Shown here: positions 17,013-25,880 of the stretch, one piece after another
How positions within the stretch are numbered: the first letter of the stretch is position 1
Layout: each line of letters starts with the position of its first letter
Assembly: GCA_913060815.1 (NCBI GenBank)
Contig: CAJXSZ010000003.1
Coordinates: forward strand, 166,571 to 230,570
Source: an uncultured Sulfitobacter sp.
GTDB taxonomy: Bacteria; Pseudomonadota; Alphaproteobacteria; Rhodobacterales; Rhodobacteraceae
Direction: 5' to 3'
Length of the DNA: 64,000 nt
The notes under the pieces: model-generated
Databases searched by the model: none
What the model was told of the DNA's origin: nothing
What the model saw: the letters and a program-made list of their open reading frames with translations, nothing else
Program-made: the position numbers and the translations under genes

Positions 17013-17759
17013 ATGCGGTTGGAAGGCAAGACGGCGATTGTTACGGGGGGTGCGTCAGGCTTTGGCGCAGGGATCGTGCGCAAATTCGTAAATGAAGGCG
17101 CGCAGGTGATGATCGCGGATATAAACACGGACATGGCCGAGGAGCTGCGTCAGGAAATGGGCGCGCATGCAGTTGTATGTACTGTGAATGTTGCCGATGG
17201 TGCCAGTGTGGCCGCGATGACCGCGCAAGCCAACGACGTTTGGGGCCACATCGATATCTTGGTCAACAATGCAGGCATCACCCATTTGCCCGCCCCGATG
17301 GAAACGATTGCCGATGATGAATTCGACCGTGTCTTTGCTGTGAATTGTAAGTCTGTCTATCTCACGGCGCGCAATATTGTACCGCTGATGAAAGCGCGGA
17401 GCGCTGGCAATATCCTCAACGTAGCTTCCACCGCAGGCGTGTCGCCGCGCCCCAACCTCAATTGGTACAACGCCACCAAAGGCTGGATGAACAATGCGAC
17501 CAAAGGAATGGCCGTCGAGCTGGCGCCGTCTGGCATTCGCGTCAATGCGCTCAACCCCGTCGCTGGCGAGACACCGTTGCTGGCGTCCTTTATGGGCGAG
17601 GACACGCCAGAGATGCGCGCTAAATTCTTGTCCACCATCCCGCTGGGGCGCTTTTCCACGCCAGAGGATATGGGCAATGCGGCATGCTATCTGTGCTCGG
17701 ACGAGGCATCGATGATCACAGGGGTTTGTATGGAAGTCGACGGCGGACGCTGTATCTGA
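17013..17759 (+). CDS. Short-chain dehydrogenase/reductase
   Basis: A 248-residue classical SDR. It has the cofactor motif TGGASGFGAGI at about 12-22, Asp near residue 37 (IADIN) that favours NAD over NADP, the NNAG motif near 87, and the catalytic Ser-Tyr-Lys set (NVASTAG, then WYNATKG). It ends MEVDGGRCI as in FabG/glucose-dehydrogenase-like members. GGGAGG precedes ATG 17013. It probably works with the preceding aldehyde dehydrogenase on an alcohol/aldehyde route, but the substrate cannot be read from sequence. Confidence 0.88.
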   Translation: MRLEGKTAIVTGGASGFGAGIVRKFVNEGAQVMIADINTDMAEELRQEMGAHAVVCTVNVADGASVAAMTAQANDVWGHIDILVNNAGITHLPAPMETIADDEFDRVFAVNCKSVYLTARNIVPLMKARSAGNILNVASTAGVSPRPNLNWYNATKGWMNNATKGMAVELAPSGIRVNALNPVAGETPLLASFMGEDTPEMRAKFLSTIPLGRFSTPEDMGNAACYLCSDEASMITGVCMEVDGGRCI

Positions 17760-17920
17760 TCAAAAACCTAAACTTTTTGAAGGTGGGCATCTTGGTATCC
17801 GTTCGCACCTTTCTTAAATAGCGCATAGACTATTTCACAAATTCGTCATGATTCCATATCGGGGCGAGCCGACAGGCCCAGCAGGGAAACATCTGCGGGC
17901 CCCAACAGTATGGAGCACAT

Positions 17921-20794
17921 GTGTCCCTTCTTTTGATTGTTGCCTTGCCATTTCTGGGTGCCCTTCTGCCCGGTTTGATGAACCAAGCGGGGCGTGCCGC
18001 CTGTGCTGGTGTTACATTTACTGTCACATTGCTGGCCTTCATCGGCCTGCTGACAAACCTGCCTGCGGTTATCGCGGGGGAATTGGTGACCTTCCGTGTG
18101 GATTGGATTCCCTCGCTGGGGATCAATTTCACGCTGATGCTGGACGCGCTGGGCTTTTTCTTTGCTCTGCTGATCCTCGGCATCGGAATGCTGATCATTG
18201 CCTATGCGCGCCACTACCTCGCCCGCGAGGACAACATGGGGGAATTCTTTACCTACCTGCTGCTGTTCCAAGGGGCGATGGTCGGTATTGTGATGTCCGA
18301 CAACATCCTGCTTTTGCTGGTGTTCTGGGAGCTGACATCGCTCTCGTCCTTCCTGCTCATCGGCTATTGGAAGCATCTGCCTGAAGGTCGCCAAGGGGCC
18401 CGCATGGCCCTCACGGTGACGGGGATGGGTGGCCTTGCCATGATTGGCGGCATGATGATCCTTGGCCAGATTGCAGGAAGCTATGATCTGAGCGTCATTT
18501 TGCAAAATCGCGAGCTTATTCAGGAAAGCCCGCTTTATCTGCCGGCACTGATCCTGATCCTGCTCGGTTGTTTCACCAAGTCTGCACAGTTCCCGTTCCA
18601 CTTCTGGCTGCCGCACGCGATGGCCGCACCTACGCCTGTGTCTGCCTACCTGCACTCCGCTACGATGGTTAAGGCGGGTATTTTCCTGATGGCGCGTATG
18701 TGGCCTGTGCTGGCTGGCACGCCCGAGTGGTTCTATATCGTCACAACTGCGGGCCTGATCACAATGGTGCTTGGCGCATCCATCGCGTTCTTCAAGCATG
18801 ACCTGAAGGCGCTCTTGGCCTTCTCCACCGTGAGCCACCTTGGCCTGATCACCATGCTGCTGGGCACCGGCACAGCCTTTGGCGCTTTCGTCGCAGTGTT
18901 CCATATTCTCAACCACGCCACCTTCAAGGCGGCGCTCTTTATGTCCGCTGGCATCGTAGACCACGAGACGAAGACGCGCGATATTCGCATCCTTGGCGGG
19001 CTCCGCCACCTCATGCCAATCACCTTCGTCATTGCCACGCTAGGCGCGCTGTCGATGGCGGGTATCCCCCTGCTGAATGGTTTCCTGAGCAAGGAAATGA
19101 TGCTCAAGGAAATGGAAAAGACCTATCTCTTTGGTCCCGAGTGGTTGGTGCCCGTGTTGGTCACTTTCGGCTCGCTCATGTCTGCGGCCTATTGCTTCCG
19201 CCTGATCGGCCATACCTTCCTCGGCCCCAAGCGTGACGCGGCCAGCTATCCGGCCAAGCCGCATGATCCGGGTCCGGGCCTGTGGCTGCCCCCTGCGATT
19301 CTTGTGACGCTTGTGGTGGGCATTGGCGTGGCACCTTTCCTCGTGCAACCCTTTGTCGAGCTGGTGACCGCGTCCCTGTTGGGAACTGCTGGGCAGGTGC
19401 CTGATTATAAGATCGCAATCTGGCATGGTGTGAACGTCCCGCTGATCATGTCCATCATCGCCGTTGGTGGCGGTCTGATCGTGCTGGCGCTGTTCAATCC
19501 GCTACTGCGCGCATGGAATGCAACCCCGCGGCCTGAGGCCAAGGTAATATTCGAGGGTTTGATCGAAGCTATCGTGCGCCTTGCAAAAGCACTCACCCTG
19601 CCGCTGCACAACGGAGCCTTCTCGCGCTATGGTGCGGTAATGGCGGTGACCGTGATTGTGGCGGGCTACTATGCGTGGATTTCAGGCACGGTGGGTGCGC
19701 AGACCCGTGAATTGCAACCTGCTGGTATGATTGAGGTCGCGGGCTGGATCATGCTCGTTGCGGCGACCCTTGGCATGGTCTTCTTGCACCGCAACCGTTT
19801 GCTGTCGCTGGTGCTGATCGGGATCGTGGGACTGATGGTCTCGGTCGGATTTGTGTTCTTTTCCGCGCCGGATCTGGCAATGACACAGATCACAGTTGAG
19901 GTGGTGACGATCATTCTGCTGCTGCTCGCGCTCAATTTCCTGCCCAATGAGACACCTGTTGAAAGCACGGTTCTGCGCCGCGTGCGCGATGTCACCATTG
20001 CGGTGGCAGGCGGGCTGGCGACAATGGCGATGAGCTATCACTACATGCTGCGCGAGGCTGTCGTATCGCCTATCTCTGAATTCCACCTCGCCAACAGCTA
20101 TAAGGGCGGCGGCGGGACCAATGTGGTCAACGTGATCTTGGTAGATTTCCGTGCCTTTGACACCTACGGGGAGATCATTGTGCTCGGTATCGCGGCGGTG
20201 CTGATTTATGCTCTGACAGAGACATTGTTGGGCGGCCCTGTGCGTGCGCGCCTACTTAATCGCACGCCGGACAAGCCGCTGGCGGGGGATATGCATCCCA
20301 CGATGATGGTCGTGCTGACCCGTGTGTTGATGCCTGTCGTCATGGTTGTGGGTTTCTATATCTTCTTGCGCGGCCACAATGAGCCTGGCGGCGGGTTTAT
20401 CGCAGGTCTGATCGTCTCCATTGGTTTGGTGATGCAATATATGGCCAGCGGCTACAGCTGGGCCACCGCGCGCCAGCGGTATCCCCATCACGGTGTGATT
20501 GGCGCAGGGGTTCTGATCGCGGGCCTGACGGGCATTGGCTCATGGTTCGTGGGCAAGCCTTTCCTGACCACTGATTTCACCTACGTGCGCATCCCGCCGT
20601 TTGAAAAGTTCGAGCTGGCAACTGCGGCGCTGTTTGATCTGGGCGTCTTTCTTGCCGTTGTCGGTGCGGTAATGCTCTCGCTCGACGGCTTCTCGCGCCT
20701 CGCACGGCGCGCCCACATAAAGGACAGTGACTACGCCATGGATATCAACCCTGCGCGATCCGAGAATGAAGCGCTAAAGGGCGGGGGAGCATAA
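17921..20794 (+). CDS. mrpA: Mrp Na+/H+ antiporter subunit A fused to subunit B
   Basis: A 957-residue polytopic protein. The first part (about 1-480) is a proton-pumping NADH-dehydrogenase-like antiporter domain with the conserved Lys/His/Glu-rich membrane regions (for example LVFWELTSLSSFLLIGYW and HSATMVKAGIFLMARMWP). Extra MrpA helices follow to about 780, and the end (about 805-940) is the MrpB domain (RVLMPVVMVVGFYIFLRGH, EPGGGFIAGL). The A-B fusion is usual in alphaproteobacteria, where it is also called PhaAB. The start is GTG 17921 with GGAG upstream. It opens a six-gene operon for Na+ or K+ export in exchange for protons. Confidence 0.95.
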   Translation: MSLLLIVALPFLGALLPGLMNQAGRAACAGVTFTVTLLAFIGLLTNLPAVIAGELVTFRVDWIPSLGINFTLMLDALGFFFALLILGIGMLIIAYARHYLAREDNMGEFFTYLLLFQGAMVGIVMSDNILLLLVFWELTSLSSFLLIGYWKHLPEGRQGARMALTVTGMGGLAMIGGMMILGQIAGSYDLSVILQNRELIQESPLYLPALILILLGCFTKSAQFPFHFWLPHAMAAPTPVSAYLHSATMVKAGIFLMARMWPVLAGTPEWFYIVTTAGLITMVLGASIAFFKHDLKALLAFSTVSHLGLITMLLGTGTAFGAFVAVFHILNHATFKAALFMSAGIVDHETKTRDIRILGGLRHLMPITFVIATLGALSMAGIPLLNGFLSKEMMLKEMEKTYLFGPEWLVPVLVTFGSLMSAAYCFRLIGHTFLGPKRDAASYPAKPHDPGPGLWLPPAILVTLVVGIGVAPFLVQPFVELVTASLLGTAGQVPDYKIAIWHGVNVPLIMSIIAVGGGLIVLALFNPLLRAWNATPRPEAKVIFEGLIEAIVRLAKALTLPLHNGAFSRYGAVMAVTVIVAGYYAWISGTVGAQTRELQPAGMIEVAGWIMLVAATLGMVFLHRNRLLSLVLIGIVGLMVSVGFVFFSAPDLAMTQITVEVVTIILLLLALNFLPNETPVESTVLRRVRDVTIAVAGGLATMAMSYHYMLREAVVSPISEFHLANSYKGGGGTNVVNVILVDFRAFDTYGEIIVLGIAAVLIYALTETLLGGPVRARLLNRTPDKPLAGDMHPTMMVVLTRVLMPVVMVVGFYIFLRGHNEPGGGFIAGLIVSIGLVMQYMASGYSWATARQRYPHHGVIGAGVLIAGLTGIGSWFVGKPFLTTDFTYVRIPPFEKFELATAALFDLGVFLAVVGAVMLSLDGFSRLARRAHIKDSDYAMDINPARSENEALKGGGA

Positions 20795-20795
20795 A

Positions 20796-21155
20796 ATGGA
20801 ATTTCTGGTTGCTTCTGCCATTGGTGTTATGACGGCTGGTGGTCTTTATATGGTCATGCGTCTGCGAACGTTTCCCGTGATCCTCGGGGTTTCATTGCTG
20901 ACCTACGCAGTGAATGTCTTTCTGTTTGCTTCGGGTCGTTTGACCACGGCTGCGCCTCCGATCCTGTCGGACGCAACGGTTTACACAGATCCGTTGCCAC
21001 AGGCTTTGGTCCTCACGGCAATTGTGATCTCCTTCGGTATGACGGCTGTCGTAGTGATGATCGCACTCGGTGCCTTCCTCGGTACCGATGACGATCACAT
21101 AGACGACGAGCATGCGGAAAAAGCGCAGGCTGAGCGCGGGGAGGACGCGACATGA
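20796..21155 (+). CDS. mrpC: Mrp antiporter subunit C
   Basis: A 119-residue membrane protein with three hydrophobic helices and a charged, acidic tail, related to NuoK. The family stretch PQALVLTAIVISFGMTA is at about 69-85. GGGGGAG precedes the ATG, one base after the end of mrpA. The C-terminus overlaps mrpD by four bases. It is a core part of the seven-subunit Mrp complex. Confidence 0.95.
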   Translation: MEFLVASAIGVMTAGGLYMVMRLRTFPVILGVSLLTYAVNVFLFASGRLTTAAPPILSDATVYTDPLPQALVLTAIVISFGMTAVVVMIALGAFLGTDDDHIDDEHAEKAQAERGEDAT

Positions 21156-22708
21156 TGCATTGGCTCATTCTGCCCATTATTCTGCCCGCCTTTATCGCGC
21201 CCTTCATCATTCTTGCGGCGCGCTATCACATGGGTATCCAGCGTGTCGTCTCGGTAGGGGGTACACTTGGCATGATCGCCGTGGCGATCGGTCTGGTACT
21301 GGAGACATCAGACGGTACGGTCATGCTCTATCAGGCGGGCGATTGGGCAGCACCCTTTGGCATCGTGCTGGTCGGTGACCGACTGAGCACGATGATGGTG
21401 CTGTTGATGGCATTGCTGGCGCTTTGTGTGCTGCTCTATTCCATAGGCTCAAAATGGGACGAGCGGGGGCGCCACTTCCATGTTCTGTTCCAGTTCCAGC
21501 TTATGGGTATCGCTGGTGCATTCCTGACGGGTGACTTGTTCAACCTGTTCGTATTCTTCGAAATCCTGCTCATCGCCAGCTATGGCTTGATGATCCACGC
21601 TGGCGGTAACGCAAGGCTGCGCGCAGGTGTGCAATATGTGCTTTTCAACCTTCTAGGCTCTACCCTGTTCCTGTTTGCCCTTGGCGCGCTCTATGCCGAG
21701 ACGGGGTCACTCAATATGGCCGACGTGGCCCAGCGGGTCCTGTCGGTGAGTGCGGATGAGACGGTGGGCATTCGTGTCGCCGCAGTGCTGCTGCTGTTGG
21801 TCTTTGCCATCAAGGCCGCGATTGTGCCGTTGCACTTCTGGTTGCCAAGCTCGTATGCAGAGGCCCCCGCGCCCGTTGCGGCACTCTTTGCGATCATGAC
21901 CAAAGTCGGGGCCTATGCGATCATCCGTGTCTACACGATGATCTTCCCTGTCGATCTCGAGGTGACATCGGGCTTGCATGACACCTACTTGCTGCCAGTC
22001 GCCCTCCTGTCGCTCGCCGTCGGTGCCGTTGGCGTTCTTGCTGCGAAAAAGCTGGACCGTTTGGTGGCCTTTGCGGTGATAAGCTCGATGGGGATGGTTA
22101 TGGTTGGCGTGGCGCTCTTTACCGAGGAAAGCATCGCTTCGGCGCTCTATTACATCGTGCACTCTACGCTCGCCGCTGGGGCATTGTTCCTGATTGTTGA
22201 TCTTGTTCGCCAAAGCCGCGGAGACTTGGGATTGCGCGTCCATGCACCCGTTGCAGGGGCCGCGCTGATTGCGGGTCTGTTCATGGTTGCTGCAATTGCG
22301 ATGACGGGCTTGCCGCCGCTCTCGGGGTTCATTGGCAAGCTGATGATCCTCAACGCGGCATTTGATGAGGGGCCGAACACATGGGTGTGGGCGCTGGTGC
22401 TGGGCTGTAGCCTGATCAGCATTGTGGGCTTTGCACGCGCAGGCTCCATCCTGTTCTGGAAAGCGCAGGCCGAGGATGCACCAGCAGCGGACCACGAGCG
22501 CAACGCGCCAGCGGCCCTGTCTTATGTGGCCGTTGGGGGGCTGCTCACCATGCTGGTGCTACACACGGCCTTTGCAGGCCGCATGTACGACTATACCACC
22601 GCCACAGCCGCACAGCTGTTCGCGCCTGATGACTACATCAGTACCGTGCTCGAAACGCCGGGCAAGCTGAGCGACAACTGGAACGCCAAAAAAGAGAAGG
22701 ATCAGTGA
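21152..22708 (+). CDS. mrpD: Mrp antiporter subunit D
   Basis: A 518-residue membrane protein of the NuoL/M/N type with about 14 helices. Conserved stretches include FVFFEILLIASYGLM (about 134-148), the Lys-rich helix IKAAIVPLHFWLPSSYAEAP (about 221-240) and the GLPPLSGFIGK segment near 389. It is one of the two ion-pumping subunits. ATG 21152 overlaps the mrpC stop and follows GGGGAGG. Confidence 0.95.
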   Translation: MMHWLILPIILPAFIAPFIILAARYHMGIQRVVSVGGTLGMIAVAIGLVLETSDGTVMLYQAGDWAAPFGIVLVGDRLSTMMVLLMALLALCVLLYSIGSKWDERGRHFHVLFQFQLMGIAGAFLTGDLFNLFVFFEILLIASYGLMIHAGGNARLRAGVQYVLFNLLGSTLFLFALGALYAETGSLNMADVAQRVLSVSADETVGIRVAAVLLLLVFAIKAAIVPLHFWLPSSYAEAPAPVAALFAIMTKVGAYAIIRVYTMIFPVDLEVTSGLHDTYLLPVALLSLAVGAVGVLAAKKLDRLVAFAVISSMGMVMVGVALFTEESIASALYYIVHSTLAAGALFLIVDLVRQSRGDLGLRVHAPVAGAALIAGLFMVAAIAMTGLPPLSGFIGKLMILNAAFDEGPNTWVWALVLGCSLISIVGFARAGSILFWKAQAEDAPAADHERNAPAALSYVAVGGLLTMLVLHTAFAGRMYDYTTATAAQLFAPDDYISTVLETPGKLSDNWNAKKEKDQ

Positions 22709-22709
22709 G

Positions 22710-23210
22710 ATGATGCGTTTATTTCAATGGCTCTTCCCGCATCCTGTCCTAACGCTGCTGCTGGCAGTGGTCTGGATCATTCTGCAAAATGGCTTCTCTG
22801 CAGGCATGGCGGTCTTCGCTCTTATCCTCGGCACGATCATTGTCCGCATCACGGCAGCCTTTTGGCCCGAGAGGCCAGGCGGGTTTCGTGTGGGCAAGAT
22901 GATCTCCTATGCGCTTTTGGTAATATGGGATATTCTTGTGGCCAACGTGCAGGTGGCGTGGATTGTTCTCAGTGTCCCCAACGTCAAGCTCAAGCCCGCA
23001 TGGATTTCCATCCCGCTGGAGTTGCGCACGCCCGAAGCAATCACTTTGCTGGCAGGAACAATCACCCTGACACCGGGCACGGTATCAGCCGACCTGTCGC
23101 AAAGTGGTCACTACCTGCTGGTGCATGTCTTGCACACCGATGATCCAGACGCAGAGCGCGACCTGATCAAAACCCGATATGAAGCCCGCCTGAAGGAGAT
23201 TTTCGTATGA
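22710..23210 (+). CDS. mrpE: Mrp antiporter subunit E
   Basis: A 166-residue small subunit with two or three N-terminal helices and a soluble C-terminal part. The family pattern TLLAGTITLTPGTVSADL is present near residues 112-129, followed by LLVHVLHTDD. AAGGA lies before the ATG, one base after mrpD ends. The next gene overlaps by four bases. Confidence 0.93.
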   Translation: MMRLFQWLFPHPVLTLLLAVVWIILQNGFSAGMAVFALILGTIIVRITAAFWPERPGGFRVGKMISYALLVIWDILVANVQVAWIVLSVPNVKLKPAWISIPLELRTPEAITLLAGTITLTPGTVSADLSQSGHYLLVHVLHTDDPDAERDLIKTRYEARLKEIFV

Positions 23211-23494
23211 CCCTTGCGACTGATCTGATGAATTACGCGCTGGTACTGGCGTTTGTAGTGGTCGGCCTTTGCCAGCTGATGGCGATGGTGCGTGTCGTCA
23301 TCGGGCCCGGTACGGCAGACCGTATTCTGGCGCTTGATACGATGGTCATCAATGCCATCGGCCTGATCGTACTGATGGGCCTCGCGCAGGGCACACGGAT
23401 CTATTTCGAAGCATCCCTCATCATTGCGATGCTCGGCTTTGTCTCAACCGTCGCATATGCGCGGTTTGTACTGCGGGGGGACATCATCGAATGA
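23207..23494 (+). CDS. mrpF: Mrp antiporter subunit F
   Basis: A 95-residue membrane protein with three helices. The conserved RVVIGPGTADRILALDT stretch at about 30-46 identifies MrpF. AAGGAG precedes the ATG; it overlaps both neighbours by four bases, consistent with translational coupling in the Mrp operon. Confidence 0.93.
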   Translation: MTLATDLMNYALVLAFVVVGLCQLMAMVRVVIGPGTADRILALDTMVINAIGLIVLMGLAQGTRIYFEASLIIAMLGFVSTVAYARFVLRGDIIE

Positions 23495-23886
23495 CCTATG
23501 AAATTGTAGCACTCTATGCCGTGACCTTTTGTCTGGTGGTTGGCTCGATCTTCACTCTGGTGGGAGCGATTGGTCTGTTGAAGTTCAACGACGGCATGAC
23601 CCGCCTTCATGCGCCGACAAAGGTGGGCACCGTGGGGGTCGGCGCACTTTTGCTGGCTTCTATCATCTACAATGGTGTCTTCGGGGAGGGCGCTGTCCAA
23701 GAGCTGCTCATCATGGGGTTCTTGTTTGTGACGGCACCGATTTCCGCGCATTTTATCGCAAAAGTGAACATGCATCGCGGGACGTGCGATACCCCGCCGG
23801 AATTGCCCGAGGACGAGCAGTGGGCAACTTTCGATTTGCCTGCATCGGATCAGGAATTGACCAAACCGCTTCTCTCCGAAAGCTAG
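23491..23886 (+). CDS. mrpG: Mrp antiporter subunit G
   Basis: A 131-residue protein with three helices and a soluble tail. The LVGAIGLLKFNDGMTRLHAP stretch at about 25-44 is diagnostic for MrpG, and PISAHFIAK closes the membrane part. It is the last gene of the operon. Its TAG stop shares the palindrome CTAG with the stop codon of the convergent LysR gene, so no intergenic terminator separates the two. Confidence 0.93.
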   Translation: MTYEIVALYAVTFCLVVGSIFTLVGAIGLLKFNDGMTRLHAPTKVGTVGVGALLLASIIYNGVFGEGAVQELLIMGFLFVTAPISAHFIAKVNMHRGTCDTPPELPEDEQWATFDLPASDQELTKPLLSES

Positions 23887-24764
23887 AGCGCTGCAAACCC
23901 TTCGGCCAAATGGTCGAAGGTCAGGCGCACGCGCGGGCTCATCCGCAACTCTCGGTGCGCGGTGAGCCAGACTGGGATCGTGCCGATGGTCATATCGGGC
24001 CAAAGCTGTACGAGATCGGGATCAGCCGCGCCCATGATGCGCTGACCAAAGCCGATGCCCATCCCCGCCCTCAGCATTTGCCAGCACACCACCTGATCGT
24101 CGGAGCGGAAGTTGAAAAAGCTGCGGTCGACGGTCATGCCCATCTGGCGCATGCCGTCGATGATGAGCGTGCTGCGGTCATAACCGATGACGGTATGACC
24201 CGTTAGATTTTGTGGGCCGTCTGGCATGCCACACCGCTCGAGATAGCTGCGCGCGGCAAAGATACCTATGGGAAGGTCAGCGACTTTCCTTGCAATCAGA
24301 TCATTCTGGGTGGGGCGGTACATGCGCACGGCCAGATCGGCCTCGCGGCGTAGCAGATTGTCGGACTGGTCCGAGGCGACGACCTCAACGCTCAGCGCGG
24401 GATGTTTGGTGCGCAATCCAACCAATAGGGGTGGCAAGAGGTAGCTGGCGGCGATCTGGCTGGCGGTGATGCGCACCGTGCCGCTGATGTCCTGAGCCTG
24501 CGCGCCCGCAAAGGACAGTTGGGCTGCGGCCTCAGCCATAGATTGCACATGCGCTTGGACCGTGGCCCCCTCTGGCGTGAGGGTCAGACCCGCGGAAGAG
24601 CGGGAGAAAAGCCGTGCGCCCAGCAGCTCTTCAAGCTGTGCCAAGTGACGGCTCAGCGTCGGCTGGCTGCTCCCAGCGCGTGCCGCGCCACCAGAGAGGG
24701 ACCCTGCTTCGCTAATCGCGACGAAGGACTGCAAGAGGTGCCATGGTATCGCTGTAGTATTCAT
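23883..24764 (-). CDS. LysR-family transcription regulator
   Basis: A 293-residue regulator with an N-terminal winged helix-turn-helix (about 8-66; SQPTLSRHLAQLEELLGARLF) and a LysR substrate-binding domain (about 95-290). It is divergent from the reductase/epimerase gene at 24857 and convergent with mrpG. By the usual LysR pattern it probably controls the divergent gene, through the dyad at 24766-24786. There is no clear ribosome site before ATG 24764. The ligand is unknown. Confidence 0.88.
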   Translation of the reverse strand: MNTTAIPWHLLQSFVAISEAGSLSGGAARAGSSQPTLSRHLAQLEELLGARLFSRSSAGLTLTPEGATVQAHVQSMAEAAAQLSFAGAQAQDISGTVRITASQIAASYLLPPLLVGLRTKHPALSVEVVASDQSDNLLRREADLAVRMYRPTQNDLIARKVADLPIGIFAARSYLERCGMPDGPQNLTGHTVIGYDRSTLIIDGMRQMGMTVDRSFFNFRSDDQVVCWQMLRAGMGIGFGQRIMGAADPDLVQLWPDMTIGTIPVWLTAHRELRMSPRVRLTFDHLAEGFAAL

Positions 24765-24765
24765 A

Positions 24766-24786
24766 TTTGGATATATTGATCCGAAA
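24766..24786. promoter_or_regulatory. Candidate LysR operator dyad
   Basis: TTTGGAT and ATCCGAAA form an inverted repeat with one unpaired base, just upstream of the lysR start and 71 bases before the divergent gene. Position and AT-rich centre fit a LysR binding site that would serve both promoters. No experiment is implied. Confidence 0.45.
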
Positions 24787-24856
24787 TTGCTGAGTTATCC
24801 ATTCATAATCGGACTGTTACGTTCTCCATGTCAACAGCAATGAATTGGAGAAAATT

Positions 24857-25825
24857 ATGACTGGAACTGTACTTATCCTCGGGGCCAATGGCCGCTTTGG
24901 CCGCGCTGCGACGCAGGCATTTGCAAACGCAGGCTGGCAGGTGCGCGCCGCGAGCCGCAAAGGGAACTCGGCGCCCCGCACAGGTGTCACCGCTGTGGCG
25001 GTCAATGTGATGGACACTGCGGCGCTGAGCGCTGCTGCACAGGGTGCCGATGTGATCGTGCACGCGGTCCATCCGCCCTATCCTGACTGGGCTGATATAA
25101 TGCCTGTCCACACGAAAAACGTTATTGCGGCCGCCCGCGCCAGTGGTGCAACAGTGATGGTGGTAGGGAACGTCTACACCTTCGGAGAGAACGCGCCCGA
25201 GCTCTATGCAGAGACCCTTACGCCAGCACCCACAACGCGCAAAGGTCATCTGCGCCTCGATATGGAGCGTGCGTTCGAGGCTGCCGCCGCAGACGGTGTG
25301 CACAGTGTGATCCTGCGCGGAGGTGACTTCATCGAGCGGGAAAAAACGGGCAACTGGTTTGACACATATATGACCAACAAACTCCACAAGGGTGTGTTCA
25401 CCTATCCCGGAGCGCGTGATGTGGTGCATGCTTGGGCCTATTTGCCCGACATGGCCCGCGCGATGGTGGACCTTGCTAAGATGCGCAATACACTGCCCGC
25501 ATTTTCCAGCTTCGGATTTGAAGGCTACAGTTTGACTGGGCACGAGATGCATCAAGCGGTAGAGAAGGCCGTTGGTCGCCCGCTCAAGGCAGCAGCGTTT
25601 CCGTGGGGCCTGATGCGCGTCTTGGCACTGTTCAGCCCGTTGATGCGCGAGGTGCTTGAGATGCGGTATTTGTGGGAGGTGCCGCACCGCGTTGATGGCG
25701 GCCCCCTAGCGGCCGCGTTGCCCGATTTCGCGCCGACCCCACTGGAAGAGGCCATGCTTCAGGTGCTGTTGCCGCAGTCTAAGGACGCATCTGATCCGCG
25801 ACCCGCAGCACTGCGATCCGCTTGA
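24857..25825 (+). CDS. NAD(P)-dependent reductase/epimerase-like protein
   Basis: A 322-residue extended-SDR or NmrA/epimerase-type protein. The N-terminal Rossmann motif is LGANGRFGRAATQAF (about 7-21), followed by DVIVHAVHPPYP and VMVVGNVYTFGE. The catalytic Tyr-x3-Lys of classical SDRs is not obvious, as in many atypical members. I start it at ATG 24857, which has TTGGAG upstream, rather than ATG 24845. It is divergent from, and probably regulated by, the LysR protein at 23883-24764. The substrate is unknown. Confidence 0.8.
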   Translation: MTGTVLILGANGRFGRAATQAFANAGWQVRAASRKGNSAPRTGVTAVAVNVMDTAALSAAAQGADVIVHAVHPPYPDWADIMPVHTKNVIAAARASGATVMVVGNVYTFGENAPELYAETLTPAPTTRKGHLRLDMERAFEAAAADGVHSVILRGGDFIEREKTGNWFDTYMTNKLHKGVFTYPGARDVVHAWAYLPDMARAMVDLAKMRNTLPAFSSFGFEGYSLTGHEMHQAVEKAVGRPLKAAAFPWGLMRVLALFSPLMREVLEMRYLWEVPHRVDGGPLAAALPDFAPTPLEEAMLQVLLPQSKDASDPRPAALRSA

Positions 25826-25838
25826 CAAAGGGACGCCT

Positions 25839-25880
25839 CATGGGGCTTCCTGACACAAATATTTTCAGGAGAGCCCCATG
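25839..25880 (+). promoter_or_regulatory. Long inverted repeat covering the frmA ribosome site and start codon
   Basis: The left arm 25839-25853 (CATGGGGCTTCCTGA) pairs with the right arm 25865-25880 (TCAGGAGAGCCCCATG) over 15 base pairs with one bulged G, around an 11-base AT-rich loop. The right arm contains the AGGAG ribosome site (25867-25871) and the frmA ATG (25878-25880). If transcribed from upstream, the RNA hairpin would hide the translation start. As DNA it could equally be an operator. Confidence 0.65.

Noticed and set aside
17846..19009. A 387-codon minus-strand open frame
   Set aside because: It is antisense to the conserved mrpA gene and rich in His/Gln, typical of a shadow of membrane-protein codons.
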